Shown here: in pieces, positions 10,774 through 22,456 of the stretch
Numbering within the stretch: position 1 is the stretch's first letter
How the letters are laid out: every line of letters begins with the position of its first letter
NCBI GenBank assembly: GCA_963920525.1
Contig: OY986437.1
Coordinates: 116,242,715 to 116,306,714 of the forward strand
DNA length: 64,000 nucleotides
Source of the DNA: Dichetophora obliterata
Lineage: Eukaryota > Arthropoda > Insecta > Diptera > Sciomyzidae
Direction: 5' to 3'
The notes under the pieces: model-generated
Told to the model about the DNA's origin: nothing
Database searches by the model: none
What the model saw: the letters and a program-made list of their open reading frames with translations, nothing else
Position numbers and translations under genes: made by a program

Positions 10774-13400
10774 CAATGGTGGATCCAGAGAAAGATTTTG
10801 GGGGGGGGGGAGAATCTTCAAACTTCTGTTGTATTTTTTTTTAATACTGTTTTATTTGAAATAAAATAATATTTTTAAAATTTTTTGTATTAATTTAAAT
10901 ATTTATCATTTAAAATTAAGGCTTTGTTTATTCTATAACAACAAATTTAACAGTTTGTTATACACCTCAAAGCAAAATGCTATGGTTTCCTAATTTTGAG
11001 AATCTTTCGACCACGTCCTCTGGATTCAAATCTATGTCGTAGTGAATATGAAGTAACGCCAAACCAACTAATCTTTTTTCAAGCATTATAGTTCGAAGCC
11101 AAGTTTTAATGCAACGTAATGCTGAAAAATAACGTTCAGCGCTTGAATTTGATACTGGCAACGTGGAGAAAATTTGTAGAAGCTTATGTATGATTGGATA
11201 TCTATCCTTATCACAGCTTTGGAGAGCTTCGAAAACAGAAACTGGAAGTTTTCTAATTCCAGATAAGATTTGTTCTTTCCATTTTTGTTGCCTATGACAA
11301 AGCTCTCCTTTTAGTCTTAAAATCAGAATATCCTTGTTTTGTCCCAGCAAGTTAGCAAATCGTCCAATGATGTCCTCTACAAATAGTTTCAGTTGACCAG
11401 AATCTGAATTCTGAGGAAGCAGTGATGTTCATTTTAAAACATCCATTACCACTGGAGGGAACCGTGTTTTGAGATCCTCAATAATATTATCCAGAAGAGG
11501 TACATAAACAGGAACCCTGTAGAAAGCTTTCACATCATCTGAAGCATAGTTTTCGCGATGTTTTTGTCGACCACAAGTTCTGGGTTTTTTTTATTTCTAT
11601 GCCCAATTTGTTTGCCATTTGTGTTGCACCCTCAAATATATGATCAAAATACTCATCAGCTTTCTGCTTTCGATGGCTTCATTTTGAAGAACAACGCTGA
11701 AAGGGAGTGTAAGTGATAAGATGTCTCCAAGACAAAAATTCCAAAAATGAATTCACTGCTACATATAGTTCTACTGCAGTAAGAACTGATGCTTTTTCTG
11801 TTGTCTCCTTGTTCTTCCACATGCTTATTTGTGCTAGTGCCTCAACAATATCTGGAAGATTTGATATAAATTGAAGTATTGAATCATATCGCTGAACCCA
11901 TCTTGTTTCACAAAGTTGAACCAGTTTTTTGCCAAATTTGCGAAATTGACCTGAAACAGTATTACGCTTTGGCCTTGAAGATTTAAAAAAACGTGTTACC
12001 CCCTAATATAACTAGAAGTTTTTTCAATTGAAGATACTTTTAATGATTTTGAAATACTGTTATTTAGTTTATGAGAAAAACAAGGCGTCATTACATTTAT
12101 GGCTTCAGATTGCATTTCTTTCACCGCTCCATGCTCTGCTAGCATAACAGCACAACCATCAGTGCCAATACCCACACAGTTCTCTAATTGTAGCTTCATC
12201 TCCTTATTTCTTTTAAAATCAGTTGCTCTATAGATACTCCAGTCAATGAAATTTCTTCACTGGCGGTCTCTCGTTCATTATCTTCAATATCTTGATCCCA
12301 CGAGCTCAGTTCACCAAATGCATCAATAAATGTAACAAAATCTTCTTTTATTAAGGGTCCGTCAGATAAATAGTCAACATATCGAAGAACAAAACTAACT
12401 TGAGCATTGCCTGACAAATCTGGTTTTCGTCAAAAATTACTAAATAGAAGCCAGAATCAGAAGCTTTTTAAAATTTTATTCAAAATTTCGATCCTACAGC
12501 AGTCAATCAGTTTGTCTTAAGTAGTCTTACTAACATATGTCGCCCTTGAAGATGACGATTGCAGATGATTTTCAAGAACATTGTCACCAGCATCAACTCT
12601 ACATCTTATCATTGCTCGAAAGTTTCCTTCATTTTTTGTTTCAAGACTATTTGGTATTTGTCCATCATCACGATGACCACGGAATGGGATATTTTGCCTA
12701 CCAAGAAAAATGACTGTTTCTGCTACTGGAATTAGGATTTCCCTATTGGTTTTTATCTGCGATTTGATATTGTTATCAACAAGGCTTCTTATATCTAAAT
12801 TTGGATTATGGTACGTTTTAACAAAGTCTTTCCCTCAAGTAGTGGCATCTTTATGGTTAAAATGTCTGGAGTGGGATTCTAAATCACTATTTTCTCCTGT
12901 CAAATGTTTGAAATTTTTAAGCGGCTCTGTTACAAGAGCTCTTAACAAAACTTTTTTTGGAAGCCGCCTTCATTGCGAATTGAGAATAACGCACAATATC
13001 TACAAAAAATTCCCTCTGCAACGTTCGACAAAACAAGCCATTCCTTATAATCATCCAAGTGTTTGGTGCTTACATAATGCTTATTTTCTTCACTAGCTAC
13101 ATTTCTAGTAACAAATGGAAAGTTGTAGTTATACGGAGGAGTCCATGGTTTTTCCAATAGTTACATTTTTGTGCTGTCATCCACTGCTTTGCCAATATAA
13201 GTTCCAATATCATTGCTTCTCTACAGGCATCGATTGGTGCACCTCCGTTTTACTACATTCCGCATCAGAAGTCGTAGTGAGATCAACTGATGGAATTTCA
13301 TCATCTTGCTTTTTTTTCGATGGCGTCAGAAATGACATTAAACTTTATTGTCAAGCCTTATGTACACAATTTTATTTCATTTAATAACAATTGTGGTAGC
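10774..13400 (-). mobile_element. hAT element, P52rIPK/ZMYM-like type
   Basis: The low-coordinate end shows CAATGGTGGATCCAG followed by a G tract, close to the CAGTGGCGGATC-type ends of this hAT group. Transposase coding on the minus strand fills most of the interval. I could not find the matching inverted end beyond 13338, so the high-coordinate border is approximate and no target duplication is claimed. Confidence 0.6.
10967..13338 (-). pseudogene. hAT transposase with TTF-type zinc finger, degraded
   Basis: The start is taken at the minus-strand ATG at 13338 (MSFLTPSKKKQ). In order the broken frames give DIGTYIGKAVDDS, KPWTPPYNYNFPF, then EWLVLSNVAEGIFCRYCALF (TTF-type zinc-binding region), FLGRQNIPFRGHRDDG, SFVLRYVD-IKEDFVTFID, NCVGIGTDGCAVM (core block containing a catalytic-type aspartate), YRVPVYVPLLDNIIEDL, and finally LPVSNSSAERYFSALR of the hATC domain, ending NHSILL-stop at 10967. 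This is the hAT subfamily annotated in databases as 52 kDa repressor of PKR inhibitor-like or ZMYM-like. At least five stops or frameshifts break it. It is unrelated to the hAT at 7-9.6 kb. Confidence 0.85.
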
Positions 13401-14938
13401 TAAATCACAATATTTGAGATGAAGCCGCTAAAGAAAAATAAAAGTTCCCTCAGAAAGAAAATGCAGAACTTTTTTCTAATTAGTTGTAAATATGTATGTG
13501 AAAATCAAAGAAGTAAAATATAAGGAAGTAGTGTAATAGCAAAAAAGTGTGGTATTTTCTATATTGGTGTTGGATCACACAAATACAGAAACAATCACAA
13601 AGGGCCGTATTCGGTTGTATCTTAAAAGAAGGTCCAAACTGCTAAAGTTTGTTCTTATGCATTAAAATTTTAGGAACGTTTCAAGAATATCAATAACTCT
13701 AATTATTTAAAAAATTTCCCTCGCAAGTTATAGGCATCGAACGGTAAAAAAAGTGGACTAAAAATCTAGCTGATTTTTTAAGTTTTCCAACAAAACTAAA
13801 CTTTATGGGTATCAAAAGAGAGATAATACAAGTATCTGTTCAACAACATATCAAACATAAAAATACATGCATTTAAGATACAATCTTTTTTACTTAAAAT
13901 CGCGAGGTTTTTCCAAATTTAATAAAAATTACTAAATGTATTAATAGGAGGCCTTCGGCCCGCTGCTTAGGGATTACAAACCTCACTACGTACAACACAG
14001 GCTTCGCTATCTACAGTACCTCTGGATGTAGTTATCTTTTTAATAATTCTCTTTTTAGTGTATTGCTTTCGTAAAAGGGAAACCACTAGTTCTTCAGACA
14101 AATTCTAATTGTATCTTAAAAAGTTATGCATGGAATTTTATGTTTCACACCTCGTTGAATATATACGCGCATTACCTTTGTTTTAATAAACCCATAAAGC
14201 TTAGTTTTGTTGAAAAACTAGAAAAAAGTAAGATTTTTAGGTACTAAATTTAAAGGCCTATAAATTCTAAACTTGAACTTTAGTTACAAAATTAATTAGA
14301 TTAATTTTTTAAAATCCTTATTTTTTGGGTGTTTCTGCCTAGTTGTTAAGTAGAAATTAGAAAAATTTAACAAACAGTTACTAAATCTGATTCACTATGC
14401 TGAAAACAAGAGCGCCCCAAAAATGTTTTCAACTGTGAAAAATGACTGCGGCCCTGAAGCAGTGTTGTGTTTTGTGGTTTGATCAAACTGGCGCAAAATC
14501 AACGGGGTCTAATTTGCATTTTTAAGCCATTTTTAATTAGAAATTTATACATTTCTAATACAAATAAGATAAAAAATATCGTTAGAAACTAAATAAAGCA
14601 CTTTTGTAAAAAGAAATCAAACCGTATGGACATATTCACCTGTGGAACGAAAGCGCATTGTTTTTAAGTTTTCGGGAACGTTTACAATTCTTAACCACAC
14701 AACTCATTGTTGCTTTTTAAGCAGTGAAAAATGCTTAAAATTAAACTATTTTCAACTATTTTGCTGAGGAGTCTTCCAATCAAATGCCAGGGTTCGCAGA
14801 AATGACAAAAACACTCTCTTTCTCGCTCGCACAATTTACGAATGGTGCGACAGCTCACGTACAGTGTATGTGTTAACAACACCATTTCCTAGTACACCGG
14901 AAAATTACAATTAACTTTTTAATAGGGGTATTCATGAT
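13401..14938. other. No gene seen
   Basis: I find no supportable gene. The stretch includes a G-rich island near 13950 (GGAGGCCTTCGGCCC) and otherwise AT-rich sequence. It lies between the hAT relic and the THAP fragment. Confidence 0.45.
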
Positions 14939-15154
14939 TCAGTGCACTTGCCTGTGCAGTTGAGGACTTGAGAACTTGTGCACTTTACAAAAACAAAAAA
15001 CACGTACGTCAAAATTTTCACACAACAACGATGGAACAGCACTTGGCATAAGCCTTCTTCGTTTAGCTTTAACGTCTGCGATGAAATCTGCTGCGAGAAA
15101 ATGTTTCTCACAAATCCTGGAGGGGTTTCCCAGAACGACACCGCAGCTCTTCAT
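14939..15154 (-). pseudogene. THAP zinc-finger C-terminal half
   Basis: The minus-strand frame reads RWMKSCG then NPSRICEKHFLAADF, then KAKRRRLMPSAVPSLL. CEKH supplies the last C-x2-H pair of a THAP zinc finger and AVPSLL matches its conserved closing AVP motif. The N-terminal half with the first C-x2-4-C pair is missing. THAP domains occur both in host DNA-binding proteins and in P-element-type transposases. A P-like MITE lies 1.3 kb away, but no other transposase block is present, so the origin is open. Confidence 0.6.
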
Positions 15155-15282
15155 CCACCGCTGTCATTCATTTATTTTGAGGTGAAGAATATAATTTAAC
15201 ATTATTAGATATCACTTTGAAACGGCATATAGTACAAACATTGTGGGTTTTACAAACATTTTCCATAATTATAACTAAGTTA

Positions 15283-15794
15283 TGGCCACTTTACATTATC
15301 CTACTGTGTGTTAACACATGTCAGAATTTTCATGTGTGATAGAAAGTGAGATGGTGTAAACAACGGAAAGCAATGTGTGTTCTGATTTTTTTGGCATGTC
15401 GTACCACATTTTATTTTTTGGTTTGTTTCTAATTTCATCACACATTCTATCCCACCAGAGATGCATTTTACCATAAACTTACTTGAAATTTATTATTTAA
15501 GTGAGAAAATTTTAAACTCGTAATTTATTTTCAATTGGAATAACAGAAGGAAGCAGTTTTACAGCTTATTGAACTTTGTAGGGACTTTAAATTCATTAAA
15601 AATCGATTAATTACTCAAATTTTCACGTTTTAGTATAGTGTAAAGTATAAAAATGTGGTGCGTCTCTGTGAGATAGTCTAAAAGCGAAAAATTAATTTCT
15701 TCATACAATAATTAAAAATGACAGCATGATGAAATTCAATAATACTTTCTATCTCACATGTGGTAACACACAGTAGGATAATGTAAAGCGGCCT
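15283..15794. mobile_element. TTA-flanked MITE (512 bp)
   Basis: The left end TGGCCACTTTACATTATCC and the right end complement AGGCCGCTTTACATTATCC match over ~38 bp, with a further subterminal match after a 14-bp insertion in the left arm. TTA flanks both sides (15280-15282 and 15795-15797). TTA duplication and this layout fit a PIF/Harbinger-type non-autonomous element. There is no open frame of note. Confidence 0.8.
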
Positions 15795-16459
15795 TTAGCA
15801 ATAATTTAAAAAAGAGCGTAAAATAATTTTCCGAAAGCTTTCTCATTGGAAAATTTTACAATTTATTGTTCAGTGTCTACCTTTGTAAAATAACAATAGA
15901 AATGCCCTTTTTTACCCTTCCTTGTGCAAATGTATTCATCAAACGCTGAAGTAAACTCAGAAAAAATCCCCTTTATTTTTTTAATGTGCTTACACTACTT
16001 GTATTTGACACTTTATTCCTACAGCAGCGCAGTCGCTATTTATAATATCTATTTATAATATCTGACATGATATTCTATCATCTTCTTAACGAGTTGGTTG
16101 TGTGCTCCAAATAAAAAATAAAATATAAAATAGTCAGAAATATATATATAAGTATTTTCCAAACCGAAGTCTTATTATCATTATCTTTTTCGAAGTCTTT
16201 TATCATACAAGGTAAACCGCTTTTGCTCGTACCTTCCTTTTTTTTCCACATTTATATAGATACTTCTCCGCTAGATCATGCCTCGTGCACAAAATGCTCA
16301 TGCCTACGTCAATTCCGGATTTTTGTTCGACATGGACGTGACAACGGGAAAAGTAAACACAGCACGAATTTGTTTTGGTGGTATAAACTAAAGCTCTGCA
16401 AAGAACCATCCAAGTACACCAGTTGTGTGTTGTTATTTTTTTTTATATCTACTTGTATC

Positions 16460-17159
16460 CATGATTCAATTACTACAGGTTGTCCATTCATTTGACGTTT
16501 ACTCAGAAGAATGAAGATATACACCCGTAAAATTGAAGAGGAGAGCAAAAGAGTAATTTTTTAATGCCATCAAAGTAATCAGTTGCAGGAATATCATACT
16601 TTTTCGCAGTACTAAATACCCAAGGATACATTTCACTGCTGCTTTTTCTACTACGTTCTGCACTGCTTGTTTGTTTTGATAGAAAATTTAAGAAAGTTCT
16701 TAAAAAACTAATTTCAATATTTTGTTGTGCAAATCTATTCACACCGCTAACGGCTTATTGGATCCACTGGCACATTATATTTTTGAATTTCATCACCAAA
16801 ATAAACTGTTTTGCCAATACCACGTTGAAGTTTATTTTAATAATTACAACTTAATAGTCGCGATTTATATATTAATTAAAAAAAAACGGCTCGCAACAAA
16901 ATTTGAAAACAATTTTCAATAATAATTATCAAAGCAATAATTATTATAAACGCAATGCACACTATTTTTTTGCTAATAGCAAAATATAGAATAAGTACTT
17001 TAAAAAAAATAAATACACAACAAATCACTGAAACATAACTTTTTTCATAGAAGAGCACAAAACCCTGGTTGTCATTTATATTTGAGAGAGAATATATTTT
17101 TTTTTACAAATTTACGGGTGTTGTCAAACGAATGGACAACCTATAATAATTGAATCATG
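16460..17159. mobile_element. P-element-like MITE (700 bp)
   Basis: The element starts CATGATTCAATTA and ends with its exact complement TAATTGAATCATG. The inverted similarity continues through AGGTTGTCCATTC and TTTGAC. It is flanked by perfect 8-bp direct repeats CTTGTATC (16452-16459 and 17160-17167). An 8-bp duplication together with CATGAT...AGGT-GTCC ends closely resembles the Drosophila P element terminus, so I assign it to the P superfamily. The inverted arms are unequal, with the left arm carrying extra bases. The interior is AT-rich and has no transposase coding. Confidence 0.75.
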
Positions 17160-17367
17160 CTTGTATCTGTTTCGCTCTCTAAGCATTGAGTATGCATGGA
17201 ATATTTCTCTTTTAGATAACGATGGAATAGGTATGAGAGAGTGAAATTATCAAGTATCAAAAATACTAGTTTGAGCACATACAGAACAAACAGATATATG
17301 TATGTGACGTAGCAAGCATAAAGAATAAAGAGCGAAATAAGCAACAAAAAAGAAACAGTTTATATAA

Positions 17368-17783
17368 TGGTCCAGTTAGCCTCGCATGGCATAGCAGTGC
17401 ATGGCTTAACAAGCGTCACATCGAAATCTGTTTAATAGGATTTGTGTGTATCTGATTATGCACAACATGGCAACGCATGGCAATGCTCAGATAAAAACAG
17501 AAATGCATCTCTGACTACATAGATAAACATGGAAGATCTATTTCATTTTAATATCTGTGTATTCTTCTATGTATTTGACATTTTGGCAAAACAGATGTGA
17601 AGTTGTAAAATTGTTTGATCAAGTGCGGTTAATTTATTAAAATAAAATCATTGTATTCTTCTTTTTTATTGTTTTATTTTGACCATGTGACTATGCATTG
17701 CATAATCACCATTTATTTAGCTGTGTGCTAGCTGCTTATCTGCGTTGCATGCGCTGCTGTGCCATGCGAGGCTAACTGGACCA
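17368..17783. mobile_element. TAA-flanked MITE (416 bp)
   Basis: The ends TGGTCCAGTTAGCCTCGCAT and its complement match over ~36 bp with two mismatches. The flanks are TAA at 17365-17367 and 17784-17786. The interior holds several near-repeats of GCATGGCAACGCATGG. A PIF/Harbinger-type MITE is the likeliest class from the TWA target duplication. It carries no coding sequence. Confidence 0.8.
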
Positions 17784-17834
17784 TAAGTACAATGCATTTA
17801 AGTACTTTTTTATGTTTTAAACTAGCTGAAACCC

Positions 17835-19090
17835 GGCGCGTTGCTGCCACTCTCCCTATTCAAACGCCCATAAAATGTTATTAGTTAAACAGCATGTCTA
17901 AATTGAGGTCAAATACTGAATTCTGAGACTGTGCGACCTATATCCACAAAGCTATTCGATATAACAAATTTGGGTTGTATAGGAAGTGCCACTCTCTCTT
18001 CATCACCGCTAATAGAATGTAATCAATTAAACTGGATGTCTACATGGAGGTCGAATACCGAATTCCAAAACTGTGCGACATACAACTCCAAAACTATTCG
18101 ATAGCACAAATTTTGATTGTATGGGAGGTGCCACTCTCCTTTTCCCTACGCCCATAAAATTTTAGCAATGAAACTGCATGAGTACATTGAGGTCGAATAC
18201 TGAATTTTGAGGCTGAGTTACCTATAACTCCAAATCTATTCGATATCGCAAATTTGGGTTAAATTGGAGGTGTCACGCCCCCCCGACAAACTCTAAAAAA
18301 TTTTATCAGTAAATCTGCAAGCGTAAATTTTGGTCGAATACTGAGTTCCGACGCTGTGCGACCTTGAACTACAAAGCTATTCGATATTACAAATTTTCGT
18401 TGTATGGGAGGTGCCCCTCCCCCTTGTTGTACGCCCATAAAATGTAATTAATGAAACTGCATGTATAAATTGGGGCCGAATACTGAATTCTGACGCTGAT
18501 ATTCAATATCGCAAATTTACGTTAAATGGGAGGTGCCACGCCCCTCTTACCAATGAACATAGATTGAATCAATGAAACTGCATGCGTATATTGAGGTCGA
18601 ATACTGAATTTCGGCGTTGTACGACTTATAACTCTAAAACTATTTGATAGCACAAAGTTGGGTTGTATGGGAAGTGACACTCCCCTTTGCCCTACGACGA
18701 CAAAATGTAAGTATTGAAAATGCATGTATAAATTTAGGTCGAATACCGAATTCTTACGCTGTCAACCTATAACTTCAAAGCAATACGATATCGCAAATTT
18801 GGGTTGTAAGGGAGATGTCACGCCTCCCTGTCCAACGCCCATAAAATAAAACCATTGAAACTGCATGTGTAAATTGAGGTCAAAAACTGAATTCCAAAGA
18901 TGAATTCCTATAACTTCAAAGCTATTCGATATCACAAATTTGGGTTGTATCGGAGGTGCCCCTCCCCCTTGTCCACTCCCATAAAATTTCATCACAGAAA
19001 CGGTACGTCTAAATTGTGGTCGAATACCGAATTTCTAAGCTGTGCGACCCATAACTCTAACTAAAGCTATTCGATAACAACAATTTTTTA
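17835..19090 (+). repeat. Nine tandem ~142-bp units
   Basis: A landmark GCTATTCGAT (with variants) recurs at about 17951, 18092, 18235, 18377, 18497, 18639, 18780, 18921 and 19066, giving spacings of 141, 143, 142, 120, 142, 141, 141 and 145. Each unit contains GCCCATAAAATGTAAT, a GAGGTCGAATACTGAATTC block, and GGGTTGTATGGGAGGTG. The unit at ~18380-18500 has lost about 22 bases. Open frames on the minus strand simply repeat with the DNA and are not genes. Confidence 0.85.
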
Positions 19091-19542
19091 TTTATATGTG
19101 GGAGGTAAAAGGGGGTGTGGCATTGCCCCTTAAACCATCTCGTACTCAAAGCAAAGCGTACTTACAAAATTTGAGCTCAATCGGACCAATGGTTTCGAAG
19201 TATTTTGATATTTTCTTTAAAGTAGGCGTAGATGAATTGTGACCACGCCCATTTTTTCAAAGTTAATTATAGTTATCATACGAACTTATTTACCAAATTT
19301 TAATTTCATACGACCAAAACCGTCTTAAATACAGCATTTTTATTGATTTGTGGGCGACAAAAGGGGGTGTGGTACAAAACCTGCAAAGATACACACATGC
19401 AATTTCTTATGTGCACCCTCCACACAGACCCCAATCACCCCTGAAAATTTCATTGAAATCGGGCAAGCCGTCTAGGAGGAGTATGCGAACAGGAAGTTTT
19501 GCCACTTAATTTTATATATATAGATATCAAAACAGTGGGCTC

Positions 19543-19900
19543 AAAAGTGGGCGTGGTCAATTTTTCTTTCAGTAAACACTTAAATTGGATTACTACGAAC
19601 ATTTGAAAAAATTAAAAAAAATTATCCAAATCGGTCCAGCCGTTTTCCGATTTTAGATAAATTGAAAAAAGTGGGCGCAAAAGTGGGCGTGGTCAATTTT
19701 TCTTTCCGACAAAACTTAAATTGGATTACTATGAACATTAAAAAAAAAATTATCCAAATCGGTCCAGCCGTTTTCCGATTTTAGAAAAATCAAAAAAAGT
19801 GGGCGCAAAGTAGGCGTGGTCAATTTTTCTTTCCGTAAAAACCTAAGTTGAACTATTACGAACATTTAAAAAAAAAAATTATCCAAATCGGTTCAGCCGT
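19543..19900 (+). repeat. Three tandem ~130-bp units
   Basis: The motif GGGCGTGGTCAATTTTTC recurs near 19549, 19685 and 19812. Each is followed by a CCAAATCGGTYCAGCCGTT block. Spacings are about 136 and 127. This second array lies at the 3' side of the dispersed repeat and is independent of the 142-bp array. Confidence 0.8.
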
Positions 19901-20526
19901 TCTCAACTGATGCAATTACCAACGAACGACATTTGATTTTTATTTATATAGATTTGCCAAAAATGCGAAATACGTCCATTCACAGAAAGACACTCACCAT
20001 TACTTTTTTTAGTAGAATAGAAATAGAAAAACACAACATCAATACAAAGAGAACGATCTGGAATATCCATATTGAATGGATATATCCATTTAAAAAAGAG
20101 TTAAAACAGATACTCCACTTAGTGGAACAGATAAAGAGAAAAAAGCTTACTCTACAATGAGAGCCAGAGAAAGAGATGATAAGCTCTCTGCTCATTCCTA
20201 AGCATCCTAAGCATATAAGCATATGTTCAGTTCTACTCCTTGTTGTATTTGTACCAATATTATCAGGTTTTTACTTGTTATATCTGTTTGTACAAGTAAA
20301 ACGGATGGTTCGCTGCAGACCTTTAATTTGGACCTTGAGCACTCAAAATAAAGTATAAAAATTATGTACTTTAAAAAGGTCGTAAAATAAATAAAATATC
20401 GATTTAAATAAAATTATTTGTTACTTAAGGCCCAACCAAGCAAGCAAATGCTTAAGCAAACAAAAGTTTGAGAGAGAAAGCACGAACTTACAAAGCAATA
20501 TATGAAGTCGCCCAAGTTTTGTCTAA

Positions 20527-20913
20527 AGCCCGTATGATACTTCATTGTATTGTCCAATTTTTATTCATTGACAATAAAACTGGAGCAGTTGAAATGGTGC
20601 TAAAGCTAAATTCAAGAAGTGTGAGTGTATACGCATATAGTACGAATTGGACAAAAAAATGTACAGCGACGGACGTTTCTCTCAATTCGTTCGTCGTTAA
20701 GTTTCGATCAAATATTAAGTGTCGAAAACAAGCTTGAGCTCTTTCTTCCGCAGCCAAGAAGAACAGAGAGATAAAATAGTCACGTTGCGGAGATGTAAAA
20801 AGTGGCACGATTCATGTTTTCATCCTTTTCCAACAATATATATCTGTCTAGCTCACGTGCCACTTGTTTTCAGATTTTAAAATTGGACAAAACAATGAAG
20901 TATCATACGGGCT
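20527..20913. mobile_element. TAA-flanked MITE inside the outer element
   Basis: The ends AGCCCGTATGATACTTCATT and its complement match over ~36 bp with one mismatch. TAA flanks each side (20524-20526 and 20914-20916). A shorter internal inverted pair, AAGTGGCACG and CGTGCCACTT, lies near 20802-20872. It is non-coding. Confidence 0.8.
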
Positions 20914-21531
20914 TAATCATTCTTTTCGTTCAGTTTTTCAACTTTCGTTTACTTTTTGAAACTTGAGAGAGAGCGCTTGACATCGTAGTTTGCTGAGCAG
21001 AATAGGGATGCTAACAGTACTGAAAATGTGTTTAATTAAAATGCTATTATTTGTATGCCCAATTTTTTAATGAAAATTATTGTTTTTTGCTTCGTTTGTG
21101 TATATTTAAGTAAATCATGAAAAATGTGTATATTTTTGCTGAGAAATTTTGCGTTTGCCACAGCTATTAAGCCACGCAGCAGAAAAAACATGTTTTTTTT
21201 TGTGTTAGCTGATGGCAACCCTTTTTAACATATCTATACAAATTTTAATTTATCTGTCAATTGAAAAAAATACGTTAATTTGTTTATTCAAAATTAATGC
21301 AAATTAATCCCAATTTTGTTGATAAACTCATAAAAATTGCTAAGAAACATAAAAAAATATATGAAAAAGCTGGGAGGCACTACTTCAACAATTTTTTCAA
21401 AGAACTTTTGAACTTTTTTAATATATTTTTGTCGAGATTTTGTAAACGTTTGACATTTTCTTAAGCATGAAGTCTGTCAACTTTGGCAACTTTTCTACTT
21501 AATCATACATTTTGTCAACTGTAGCTCGTTC

Positions 21532-22406
21532 CTGTAACAAAATCGGCAAGTTACCGATTTGTGTGACGTCACGCGTTATCGATCCCTAGTTACCGATTTC
21601 GTGACAACTAATGTTTGTGTACGTTGAAATCGGTAAAAATTTGGTCCGTGATGAAAAAGAACACAAATCGAGAAGAAACGTTGCGAAATTGAATTAAATG
21701 GTAAGCAGCTGTCTACTTGCATTTATTTTATTTTATGTGCTCTAAAATTTTATAAAAAAAGGTGATGGTCTCTTTATTAAAAAGTGAATATTTGATTATT
21801 TATATGTGTTATAATGTTTGCGGAAATAATCAACTATTATGAATGTAGATAATTTGACAATAAGTGATGTGTAATATAAGCTTAGCAAATATTTGCAACC
21901 GGGTTCTTTTGCATTGCTCTAACAAATATTTTGTTTCTTAAATTTTCTTCTTTTATGTAAATGAGCATTCTTTTTAAATCGCATTACATTGAAAGTTAAA
22001 ACGTTTTAAAACAAAAACAATAGTAAAATCGGAGTATTACAATAAAAAATGGTAACTTTAGCGAAAGTACCCGTTTTAGAATATTAATTGCGAGTACTTG
22101 TTATTTAATATATACACAACATTACTGTCATTTATACAGATCGGTAGAATTCTCACTTGCCGCAGAGTGAGTGAGAAAAACATGAAGTTTTATCGATTCA
22201 CTTTTCTTACACAAACACTTTTTGTAAAGATTCTATTGAAGTGAAATCGGAACATGTGACAACTAATCGATTTGGAAGAAACGAATAGAACAGAAATCGA
22301 TTCAGATTATTACACAAACAGTGTAGGTGACAATTACGTCAGAGTGACGTCAAATCGGTAAAATGGATCGGTAACTGCGATCGTTACGAGTTACAAGAAC
22401 GAGCTA
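21532..22406. mobile_element. CTG-flanked MITE inside the outer element
   Basis: Ends TAGCTCGTTC and GAACGAGCTA are exact complements, flanked by CTG at 21529-21531 and 22407-22409. The subterminal regions on both sides repeat TTACCGATTT and GTGACGTCA motifs in inverted order. An ATG followed at once by GTAAGC at ~21698 resembles a short coding exon with a splice donor, hinting at origin from a coding element. The superfamily is uncertain. Confidence 0.65.
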
Positions 22407-22456
22407 CTGTTCTCTGAGACTTTGGTTTGGTTAAGCACAACTTGGTTGGGCCTTTA

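Larger units (their letters stand above)
17821..19951 (+). repeat. Dispersed repeat with internal tandem arrays
   Basis: The unit begins ACTAGCTGAAACCCGG and ends in an AATCGGT-CAGCCGTT block followed by a TTTATATAGATT terminus. A shorter relative with the same start and end lies at 38620-39029. In this copy the body has been enlarged by two tandem arrays (17835-19090 and 19543-19900). Such CTAGCTGA...ATATAGAT repeats are widespread in insect genomes. I do not assign a class with confidence (RTE-derived or Helitron-like are possibilities). Confidence 0.6.
20428..22453. mobile_element. TTA-flanked outer element (2.0 kb)
   Basis: Ends AGGCCCAACCAAG and the complement of CTTGGTTGGGCCT are flanked by TTA (20425-20427 and 22454-22456). 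Similarity continues inward through TGCTTAAGCAAAC and AGTTTGAGAGA. Two smaller MITEs (20527-20913 and 21532-22406) sit inside, which explains most of its length. The empty element would be about 0.75 kb. No transposase is seen. Confidence 0.75.

Noticed and set aside
14932..15141. A complete THAP transcription factor gene
   Set aside because: The first C-x2-4-C pair and upstream coding are missing and a stop lies just before RWMKSCG.
18522..18995. Two minus-strand frames with a recurring GQGG-PPIQP-F-ISNSF pattern
   Set aside because: The protein repeat merely mirrors the 142-bp DNA tandem array; frames are not maintained across units.
17835..19090. CRISPR-like reading of the regular array
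   Set aside because: Units are whole ~142-bp tandem repeats without distinct spacers, and the organism is eukaryotic.
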